A stretch of 64,000 bases of DNA. It comes from Auanema rhodensis (taxonomy: Eukaryota > Nematoda > Chromadorea > Rhabditida > Rhabditidae). A program made the translations under genes and the position numbers. Shown here piece by piece: positions 55,401 to 64,000 of the stretch (positions are counted from its first letter, which is position 1; each line of letters begins with the position of its first letter). Below the pieces are notes generated by a model. It did no database searches. It was not told where the DNA came from and worked only from the letters and a program-made list of their open reading frames with translations. The DNA lies in assembly GCA_964057225.1 (NCBI GenBank), contig OZ059895.1, forward strand, positions 23,508,688-23,572,687. The letters are read 5' to 3'.

Positions 55401-57693
55401 CTTCCAAAAACATTTTGACAAAAATTTTTTCGAAAAATTTCAAAATAATTTAGCAAAAAGTAGATGTTTTTAGATTCTTTTTTTCAAGGCAAAGACGATG
55501 GACATTGTTATTCAACGAAAAAATTAATTCTTCAGGGTGAAAATCGAGGATATAAGTGTGAACTTATATCAGTTGATATCTCGGTGCATTTTTAAGCTAG
55601 CGCAAATCTGATAACACAGATCGACGCAGCTTAAAAATCCGCATCGAATGCACTATACTACATGGAGAAACGCTTAATACAAAAATTAGTTATGATCGTT
55701 TGAAAAATGATGCATTAGTGTATGTTGAGTTTCCATGTACACTCAACATTGCTTCCAAAAACATTTTGACAAAAATTTTTTCGAAAAATTTCAAAATAAT
55801 TTAGCAAAAAGTAGATGTTTTTAGATTCTTTTTTTCAAGGCAAAGACGATGGACATTGTTATTCAACGAAAAAATTAATTCTTCAGGGTGAAAATCGAGG
55901 ATATAAGTGTGAACTTATATCAGTTGATATCTCGGTGCATTTTTAAGCTAGCGCAAATCTGATAACACAGATCGACGCAGCTTAAAAATCCGCATCGAAT
56001 GCACTATACTACATGGAGAAACGCTTAATACAAAAATTAGTTATGATCGTTTGAAAAATGATGCATTAGTGTATGTTGAGTTTCCATGTACACTCAACAT
56101 TGCTTCCAAAAACATTTTGACAAAAATTTTTTCGAAAAATTTCAAAATAATTTAGCAAAAAGTAGATGTTTTTAGATTCCTTTTTTCAAGGCAAAGACGA
56201 TGGACATTGTTATTCAACGAAAAAATTAATTCTTCAGGGTGAAAATCGAGGATATAAGTGTGAACTTATATCAGTTGATATCTCGGTGCATTTTTAAGCT
56301 AGCGCAAATCTGATAACACAGATCGACGCAGCTTAAAAATCCGCATCGAATGCACTATACTACATGGAGAAACGCTTAATACAAAAATTAGTTATGATCG
56401 TTTGAAAAATGATGCATTAGTGTATGTTGAGTTTCCATGTACACTCAACATTGCTTCCAAAAACATTTTGACAAAAATTTTTTCGAAAAATTTCAAAATA
56501 ATTTAGCAAGAAGTAGATGTTTTTAGATTTCTTTTTTTAAGGCAAAGACGATGGACATTGTTATTCAACGAAAAAATTAATTCTTCAGGGTGAAAATCGA
56601 GGATATAAGTGTGAACTTATATCAGTTGATATCTCGGTGCATTTTTAAGCTAGCGCAAATCTGATAACACAGATCGACGCAGCTTAAAAATCCGCATCGA
56701 ATGCACTATACTACATGGAGAAACGCTTAATACAAAAATTAGTTATGATCGTTTGAAAAATGATGCATTAGTGTATGTTGAGTTTCCATGTACACTCAAC
56801 ATTGCTTCCAAAAACATTTTGACAAAAATTTTTTCGAAAAATTTCAAAATAATTTAGCAAAAAGTAGATGTTTTTAGATTCTTTTTTTCAAGGCAAAGAC
56901 GATGGACATTGTTATTCAACGAAAAAATTAATTCTTCAGGGTGAAAATCGAGGATATAAGTGTGAACTTATATCAGTTGATATCTCGGTGCATTTTTAAG
57001 CTAGCGCAAATCTGATAACACAGATCGACGCAGCTTAAAAATCCGCATCGAATGCACTATACTACATGGAGAAACGCTTAATACAAAAATTAGTTATGAT
57101 CGTTTGAAAAATGATGCATTAGTGTATGTTGAGTTTCCATGTACACTCAACATTGCTTCCAAAAACATTTTGACAAAAATTTTTTCGAAAAATTTCAAAA
57201 TAATTTAGCAAAAAGTAGATGTTTTTAGATTCCTTTTTTCAAGGCAAAGACGATGGACATTGTTATTCAACGAAAAAATTAATTCTTCAGGGTGAAAATC
57301 GAGGATATAAGTGTGAACTTATATCAGTTGATATCTCGGTGCATTTTTAAGCTAGCGCAAATCTGATAACACAGATCGACGCAGCTTAAAAATCCGCATC
57401 GAATGCACTATACTACATGGAGAAACGCTTAATACAAAAATTAGTTATGATCGTTTGAAAAATGATGCATTAGTGTATGTTGAGTTTCCATGTACACTCA
57501 ACATTGCTTCCAAAAACATTTTGACAAAAATTTTTTCGAAAAATTTCAAAATAATTTAGCAAGAAGTAGATGTTTTTAGATTTCTTTTTTTAAGGCAAAG
57601 ACGATGGACATTGTTATTCAACGAAAAAATTAATTCTTCAGGGTGAAAATCGAGGATATAAGTGTGAACTTATATCAGTTGATATCTCGGTGC
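52078..57693 (-). repeat. Eight-monomer higher-order repeat, two tandem copies (2808 bp each)
   Basis: 52078-54885 and 54886-57693 have the same order of unit types. The order is TTCGAAATA/GAACATATATC; CATTGAG/GATTCTTTTTTTC; then twice the trio [CATGGAG/GATTCTTTTTTTC], [CATGGAG/GATTCCTTTTTTC/GACATTG], [CATGGAG/TTTCTTTTTTTAAGG]. One difference was found: the last unit of the first copy has GCAAAAAGTAG where the second has GCAAGAAGTAG. The 8-mer can be derived from the 4-mer to its left plus an internal 3-mer doubling; this derivation is inference. Confidence 0.82.
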
Positions 57694-58044
57694 ATTTTTA
57701 AGCTAGCGCAAATCTGATAACACAGATCGACGCAGCTTAAAAATCCGCATCGAATGCACTATACTACATGGAGAAACGCTTAATACAAAAATTAGTTATG
57801 ATCGTTTGAAAAATGATGCATTAGTGTATGTTGAGTTTCCATGTACACTCAACATTGCTTCCAAAAACATTTTGACAAAAATTTTTTCGAAAAATTTCAA
57901 AATAATTTAGCAAAAAGTAGATGTTTTTAGATTCCTTTTTTCAAGGCAAAGACGATGGACAATGTTATTCAACGAAAAAATTAATTCTTCAGGGTGAAAA
58001 TCGAGGATATAAGTGTGAACTTATATCAGTTGATATCTCGGTGC

Positions 58045-59097
58045 ATTTTTAAGCTAGCGCAAATCTGATAACACAGATCGACGCAGCTTAAAAATCCGCA
58101 TCGAATGCACTATACTACATGGAGAAACGCTTAATACAAAAATTAGTTATGATCGTTTGAAAAATGATGCATTAGTGTATGTTGAGTTTCCATGTACACT
58201 CAACATTGCTTCCAAAAACATTTTGACAAAAATTTTTTCGAAAAATTTCAAAATAATTTAGCAAAAAGTAGATGTTTTTAGATTCCTTTTTTCAAGGCAA
58301 AGACGATGGACAATGTTATTCAACGAAAAAATTGATTCTTCAGGGTGAAAATCGAGGATATAAGTGTGAACTTATATCAGTTGATATCTCGGTGCATTTT
58401 TAAGCTAGCGCAAATCTGATAACACAGATCGACGCAGCTTAAAAATCTGCATCGAATGCACTATACTACATTGAGAAACGCTTAATACAAAAATTAGTTA
58501 TGATCGTTTGAAAAATGATGCCTTAGTGTATGTTGAGTTTCCATGTACACTCAACATTGCTTCCAAAAACATTTTGACAAAAATTTTTTCGAAAAATTTC
58601 AAAATAATTTAGCAAAAAGTAGATGTTTTTAGATTCCTTTTTTCAAGGCAAAGACGATGGACAATGTTATTCAACGAAAAAATTAATTCTTCAGGGTGAA
58701 AATCGAGGATATAAGTGTGAACTTATATCAGTTGATATCTCGGTGCATTTTTAAGCTAGCGCAAATCTGATAACACAGATCGACGCAGCTTAAAAATCCG
58801 CATCGAATGCACTATACTACATGGAGAAACGCTTAATACAAAAATTAGTTATGATCGTTTGAAAAATGATGCATTAGTGTATGTTGAGTTTCCATGTACA
58901 CTCAACATTGCTTCCAAAAACATTTTGACAAAAATTTTTTCGAAAAATTTCAAAATAATTTAGCAAAAAGTAGATGTTTTTAGATTTCTTTTTTCAAGGC
59001 AAAGACGATGGACAATGTTATTCAACGAAAAAATTAATTCTTCAGGGTGAAAATCGAGGATATAAGTGTGAACTTATATCAGTTGATATCTCGGTGC
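58045..59097 (-). repeat. Inverted copy of the first three monomers of block A
   Basis: On the minus strand, 59097 down to 58045 matches plus-strand 1-1053 (and its duplicate 3511-4563). With coordinates summing to 59098, the AAAGAAATC, AAGGCATC, GATGCAG and GAATCAATT variants at 111, 576, 650 and 764 fall at 58987, 58522, 58448 and 58334. The next unit (57694-58044) no longer matches monomer 4, so the shared segment is three units long. Confidence 0.85.
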
Positions 59098-61039
59098 ATT
59101 TTTAAGCTAGCGCAAATCTGATAACACAGATCGACGCAGCTTAAAAATCCGCATCGAATGCACTATACTACATTGAGAAACGCTTAATACAAAAATTAGT
59201 TATGATCGTTTGAAAAATGATGCATTAGTGTATGTTGAGTTTCCATGTACACTCAACATTGCTTCCAAAAACATTTTGACAAAAATTTTTTCGAAAAATT
59301 TCAAGATAATTTAGCAAAAAGTAGATGTTTTTAGATTCCTTTTTTCAAGGCAAAGACGATGGACAATGTTATTCAACGAAAAAATTATTCCTTCAGGGTG
59401 AAAATCGAGGATATAAGTGTGAACTTATATCAGTTGATATCTCGGTGCATTTTTAAGCTAGCGCAAATCTGATAACACAGATCGACGCAGCTTAAAAATC
59501 CGCATCAAATGCACTATACTACATTGAGAAACGCTTAATACAAAAATTAGTTATGATCGTTTGAAAAATGATGCATTAGTGTATGTTGAGTTTCCATGTA
59601 CACTCAACAATGCTTCCAAAAACATTTTGACAAAAATTTTTTCGAAAAATTTCAAAATAATTTAGCAAAAAGTAGATGTTTTTAGATTCCTTTTTTCAAG
59701 GCAAAGACGATGGACAATGTTATTCAACGAAAAATTTAATTCTTCAGGGTGAAAATCGAGGATATAAGTGTGAACTTATATCAGTTGATATCTCGGTGCA
59801 TTTTTAAGCTAGCGCAAATCTGATAACACAGATCGATGCAGCTTAAAAATCCGCATCGAATGCACTATACTACATTGAGAAACGCTTAATACAAAAATTA
59901 GTTATGATCGTTTGAAAAATGATGCATTAGTGTATGTTGAGTTTCCATGTACACTCAACAATGCTTCCAAAAACATTTTGACAAAAATTTTTTCGAAAAA
60001 TTTCAAAATAATTTAGCAAAAAGTAGTTGTTTTTAGATTTCTTTTTCCAAGGCAAAGACGATGGACAATGTTATTCAACGAAAAAATTATTCCTTCAGGG
60101 TGAAAATCGAGGATATAAGTGTGAACTTATATCAGTTGATATCTCGGTGCATTTTTAAGCTAGCGCAAATCTGATAACACAGATCGACGCAGCTTAAAAA
60201 TCCGCATCGAATGCACTATACTACATTGAGAAACGCTTAATACAAAAATTAGTTATGATCGTTTGAAAAATGATGCATTAGTGTATGTTGAGTTTCCATG
60301 TACACTCAACATTGCTTCCAAAAACATTTTGACAAAAATTTTTTCGAAAAATTTCAAAATAATTTAGCAAAAAGTAGATGTTTTTAGATTCCTTTTTTCA
60401 AGGCAAAGACGATGGACAATGTTATTCAACGAAAAAATTATTCCTTCAGGGTGAAAATCGAGGATATAAGTGTGAACTTATATCAGTTGATATCTCGGTG
60501 CATTTTTAAGCTAGCGCAAATCTGATAACACAGATCGACGCAGCTTAAAAATCCGCATCGAATGCACTATACTACATTGAGAAACGCTTAATACAAAAAT
60601 TAGTTATGATCGTTTGAAAAATGATGCATTAGTGTATGTTGAGTTTCCATGTACACTCAACATTGCTTCCAAAAACATTTTGACAAAAATTTTTTCGAAA
60701 AATTTCAAGATAATTTAGCAAAAAGTAGATGTTTTTAGATTCCTTTTTTCAAGGCAAAGACGATGGACAATGTTATTCAACGAAAAAATTATTCCTTCAG
60801 GGTGAAAATCGAGGATATAAGTGTGAACTTATATCAGTTGATATCTCGGTGCATTTTTAAGCTAGCGCAAATCTGATAACACAGATCGACGCAGCTTAAA
60901 AATCCGCATCGAATGCACTATACTACATTGAGAAACGCTTAATACAAAAATTAGTTATGATCCTTTGAAAAATGATGCATTAGTGTATGTTGAGTTTCCA
61001 TGTACACTCAACAATGCTTCCAAAAACATTTTGACAAAA
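59098..61039 (-). repeat. Inverted copy of plus-strand 7085-9026
   Basis: Coordinates summing to 68124 pair the two segments. Ten non-consensus bases match exactly: 7161/60963, 7415/60709, 8077/60047, 8084/60040, 8097/60027, 8163/59961, 8287/59837, 8389/59735, 8514/59610 and 8617/59507. Two sites disagree (7110/61014 and 8819/59305). The segment ends at the B/C junction and includes the GAAGGAATAA subtype, which is otherwise absent from block B. Confidence 0.9.
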
Positions 61040-61091
61040 CATAACATTTTTGCGTCGATCTGTGTTATCAGATTTGCGCTAGCTTAAAAAT
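60853..61091. other. Inversion junction B/C with filler
   Basis: Minus-oriented sequence ends at monomer position 165 (61039, TTGACAAAA). An 11-nt filler follows (61040-61050, CATAACATTTT), and plus-oriented sequence starts at monomer position 311 (61051, TGCGTCG). The nearest inverted arms are 60853-60893 and 61051-61091, with a 157-nt spacer, and the palindrome extends outward through both arrays. The filler resembles nearby AACATTTT and may be a templated insertion. The breakpoints lie in the A/T-tract zone on one side and at the stem/loop edge of dyad 3 on the other. Confidence 0.9.
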
Positions 61092-63368
61092 GCACCGAGA
61101 TATCAACTGATATAAGTTCACACTTATATCCTCGATTTTCACCCTGAAGAATTAATTTTTTCGTTGAATAACATTGTCCATCGTCTTTGCCTTGAAAAAA
61201 GGAATCTAAAAACATCTACTTTTTGCTAAATTATTTTGAAATTTTTCGAAAAAATTTTTGTCAAAATGTTTTTGGAAGCATTGTTGAGTGTACATGGAAA
61301 CTCAACATACACTAATGCATCATTTTTCAAACGATCATAACTAATTTTTGTATTAAGCGTTTCTCAATGTAGTATAGTGCATTCGATGCGGATTTTTAAG
61401 CTGCGTCGATCTGTGTTATCAGATTTGCGCTAGCTTAAAAATGCACCGAGATATCAACTGATATAAGTTCACACTTATATCCTCGATTTTCACCCTGAAG
61501 GAATAATTTTTTCGTTGAATAACATTGTCCATCGTCTTTGCCTTGAAAAAAGGAATCTAAAAACATCTACTTTTTGCTAAATTATTTTGAAATTTTTCGA
61601 AAAAATTTTTGTCAAAATGTTTTTGGAAGCATTGTTGAGTGTACATGGAAACTCAACATACACTAATGCATCATTTTTCAAACGATCATAACTAATTTTT
61701 GTATTAAGCGTTTCTCAATGTAGTATAGTGCATTCGATGCGGATTTTTAAGCTGCGTCGATCTGTGTTATCAGATTTGCGCTAGCTTAAAAATGCACCGA
61801 GATATCAACTGATATAAGTTCACACTTATATCCTCGATTTTCACCCTGAAGGAATAATTTTTTCGTTGAATGACATTGTCCATCGTCTTTGCCTTGAAAA
61901 AAGGAATCTAAAAACATCTACTTTTTGCTAAATTATTTTGAAATTTTTCGAAAAAATTTTTGTCAAAATGTTTTTGGAAGCAATGTTGAGTGTACATGGA
62001 AACTCAACATACACTAATGCATCATTTTTCAAACGATCATAACTAATTTTTGTATTAAGCGTTTCTCAATGTAGTATAGTGCATTCGATGCGGATTTTTA
62101 AGCTGCGTCGATCTGTGTTATCAGATTTGCGCTAGCTTAAAAATGCACCGAGATATCAACTGATATAAGTTCACACTTATATCCTCGATTTTCACCCTGA
62201 AGGAATAATTTTTTCGTTGAATAACATTGTCCATCGTCTTTGCCTTGAAAAAAGGAATCTAAAAACATCTACTTTTTGCTAAATTATTTTGAAATTTTTC
62301 GAAAAAATTTTTGTCAAAATGTTTTTGGAAGCAATGTTGAGTGTACATGGAAACTCAACATACACTAATGCATCATTTTTCAAACGATCATAACTAATTT
62401 TTGTATTAAGCGTTTCTCAATGTAGTATAGTGCATTCGATGCGGATTTTTAAGCTGCGTCGATCTGTGTTATCAGATTTGCGCTAGCTTAAAAATGCACC
62501 GAGATATCAACTGATATAAGTTCACACTTATATCCTCGATTTTCACCCTGAAGAATTAATTTTTTCGTTGAATAACATTGTCCATCGTCTTTGCCTTGAA
62601 AAAAGGAATCTAAAAACATCTACTTTTTGCTAAATTATTTTGAAATTTTTCGAAAAAATTTTTGTCAAAATGTTTTTGGAAGCATTGTTGAGTGTACATG
62701 GAAACTCAACATACACTAATGCATCATTTTTCAAAGGATCATAACTAATTTTTGTATTAAGCGTTTCTCAATGTAGTATAGTGCATTCGATGCGGATTTT
62801 TAAGCTGCGTCGATCTGTGTTATCAGATTTGCGCTAGCTTAAAAATACACCGAGATATCAACTGATATAAGTTCACACTTATATCCTCGATTTTCACCCT
62901 GAAGAATTAATTTTTTCGTTGAATAACATTGTCCATCGTCTTTGCCATGAAAAAAGGAATCTAAAAACATCTACTTTTTGCTAAATTATTTTGAAATTTT
63001 TCGAAAAAATTTTTGTCAAAATGTTTTTGGAAGCATTGTTGAGTGTACATGGAAACTCAACATACACTAATGCATCATTTTTCAAACGATCATAACTAAT
63101 TTTTGTATTAAGCGTTTCTCAATGTAGTATAGTGCATTCGATGCGGATTTTTAAGCTGCGTCGATCTGTGTTATCAGATTTGCGCTAGCTTAAAAATGCA
63201 CCGAGATATCAACTGATATAAGTTCACACTTATATCCTCGATTTTCACCCTGAAGAATTAATTTTTTCGTTGAATAACATTGTCCATCGTCTTTGCCTTG
63301 AAAAAAGGAATCTAAAAACATCTACTTTTTGCTAAATTATTTTGAAATTTTTCGAAAAAATTTTTGTC
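61051..63368 (+). repeat. 351-bp satellite array, block C (plus orientation)
   Basis: After a 41-bp partial copy (61051-61091, positions 311-351), six full 351-bp monomers start at 61092, 61443, 61794, 62145, 62496 and 62847. A final partial copy (63198-63368, positions 1-171) follows. Monomers 61443, 61794 and 62145 are of the GAAGGAATAA subtype and the others GAATTAA. The 62496 copy has CAAAGGATC, also found near 7161 and, inverted, near 60963. The 62847 copy starts ACACCGAG instead of GCACCGAG. Confidence 0.97.
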
Positions 63369-63372
63369 TAGC
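63366..63372. other. Boundary between the 351-bp and 176-bp satellites
   Basis: The 351-bp array stops after TTTTTGTC (monomer position 171, base 63368). The 176-bp satellite starts at TAGCATAAATT (63369). There is no spacer, gene or recognisable mobile element at the join. The position falls in the same short stretch (163-175) where the 100-bp deletion, the 2-bp deletions and the B/C inversion break. Confidence 0.92.
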
Positions 63373-64000
63373 ATAAATTAAAGTTCACGTAAATTTCAAA
63401 GTCATGGTTACCATGCACCAATATCAATAAAAATTTGTTGTTAGACTAATATGGACATGGGGAATCTAATTTTGAAAACCGCATCTCTTTATCTTTCACG
63501 TAAAGCGAGTTACATACCAAGTGCACATCACGTGTACATTTAATTAGCATAAATTAAAGTTCACGTAAATTTCAAAGTCATGGTTACCATGAACCAATAT
63601 CAATAAAAATTTGTTTTTAGACTAATATGGACATGGGGAATCTAAATTTGAAAACCGCATCTCTTTATCTTTCACGTGAAGCGAGTTACATACCAAGTGC
63701 ACATCACGTGTACATTTAATTAGCATAAATTAAAGTTCACGTAAATTTCAAAGTCATGGTTACCATGAACCAATATCAATAAAAATTTGTTTTTAGACTA
63801 ATATGGACATGGGGAATCTAATTTTGAAAACCGCATCTCTTTATCTTTCACGTGAAGCAAGTTACATACCAAGTGCACATCACGTGTACATTTAATTAGC
63901 ATAAATTAAAGTTCACGTAAATTTCAAAGTCATGGTTACCATGCACCAATATCAATAAAAATTTGTTGTTAGACTAATATGGACATGGGGAATCTAATTT
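63369..64000 (+). repeat. 176-bp tandem satellite (block D, runs off the window)
   Basis: Three full copies lie at 63369-63544, 63545-63720 and 63721-63896, and 104 bp of a fourth at 63897-64000. G+C is 57 of 176 in the first copy. Each copy contains CATGGTTACCATG, a perfect dyad about one base in all four, and GTGCAC followed by CACGTG. Copies 2 and 3 also have the palindrome TTCACGTGAA where copy 1 has TTCACGTAAA. Copies 1 and 4 share CATGCACC and TTGTTGTTAG, whereas 2 and 3 share CATGAACC and TTGTTTTTAG. The array very likely continues to the right. Confidence 0.97.

Larger units (their letters stand above)
24609..61039 (-). repeat. 351-bp satellite array, block B (inverted)
   Basis: The same monomer continues on the minus strand. 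Monomer position 1 lies at 24705, 25056, 25405 and on to 60852. This gives 103 full units: 100 of 351 bp and three of 349 bp (25057-25405, 34883-35231, 37338-37686). Partial units lie at both ends (24609-24705, and 60853-61039 covering positions 351 to 165). From 24.6 to about 59.1 kb the units are of the GAATTAA subtype. From 59.1 to 60.9 kb most are GAAGGAATAA, like the middle of block A. No other sequence lies inside the 36.4 kb. Confidence 0.98.

Noticed and set aside
24609-61039. Large transposon or composite element bounded by inverted repeats
   Set aside because: The inside is the same satellite as the outside. There are no transposase or other genes, and no target-site duplication can be defined. 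The apparent terminal inverted repeats are a by-product of array inversion.
1-63368. CRISPR-like direct repeats
   Set aside because: Repeats are 351 bp and contiguous, with no unique spacers and no cas genes.
1-63368. Assignment to a named insect satellite such as the ~360-bp family of Tribolium
   Set aside because: The length and A+T content are similar, but I cannot confirm sequence identity from memory. A database search with the monomer would decide.
1-64000. tRNA, rRNA, bacterial promoters, terminators or a replication origin
   Set aside because: Hairpins in the monomer resemble terminators superficially, but they recur every 351 bp and have no genes beside them. No tRNA or rRNA sequence was recognised.

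Overview
The window is satellite DNA from end to end. I find no protein-coding gene, RNA gene, CRISPR array or intact mobile element. About 63.4 kb consists of an A+T-rich monomer of 351 bp (31% G+C counted on the first copy). There are 178 full-length copies, one copy with a 100-bp internal deletion, and four partial copies at breakpoints. The last 632 bp are a different tandem satellite with a 176-bp monomer (about 32% G+C): three full copies and one cut by the window edge.

Layout: (A) 1-24604, 351-bp monomers on the plus strand; (B) 24609-61039, the same monomer inverted, 103 full units in one 36.4-kb block; (C) 61051-63368, plus strand again; (D) 63369-64000, the 176-bp satellite. Each switch is sharp. 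A/B has an extra copy of TTTG; B/C has about 11 bp of filler; C/D joins directly. The two inversion points make very large imperfect palindromes with central spacers of 41 and 157 nt.

Monomers differ by a small set of point variants, which expose higher-order structure. A has blocks repeated at offsets of 10, 7, 3, 8 and 4 monomers. B has a 4-monomer higher-order repeat (1404 bp) three times in tandem at 48217-52428 and an 8-monomer repeat (2808 bp) twice at 52078-57693. The distal end of B is an inverted copy of identifiable parts of A: ten diagnostic variants near 59.5-61.0 kb fall at exact mirror positions of variants at 7.1-8.7 kb. Length-changing events cluster at monomer positions 163-175, beside an A6T5 tract.

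The organism is a eukaryote. A long, homogeneous, A+T-rich satellite of this kind suits pericentromeric or centromeric heterochromatin, for example of an insect, but the sequence does not identify the taxon. Both monomer lengths (176, and 351, close to 2 x 176) fit one and two nucleosome repeats; this is inference. The few 63-65-codon open frames arise when a variant removes a stop codon from the monomer and are not genes.
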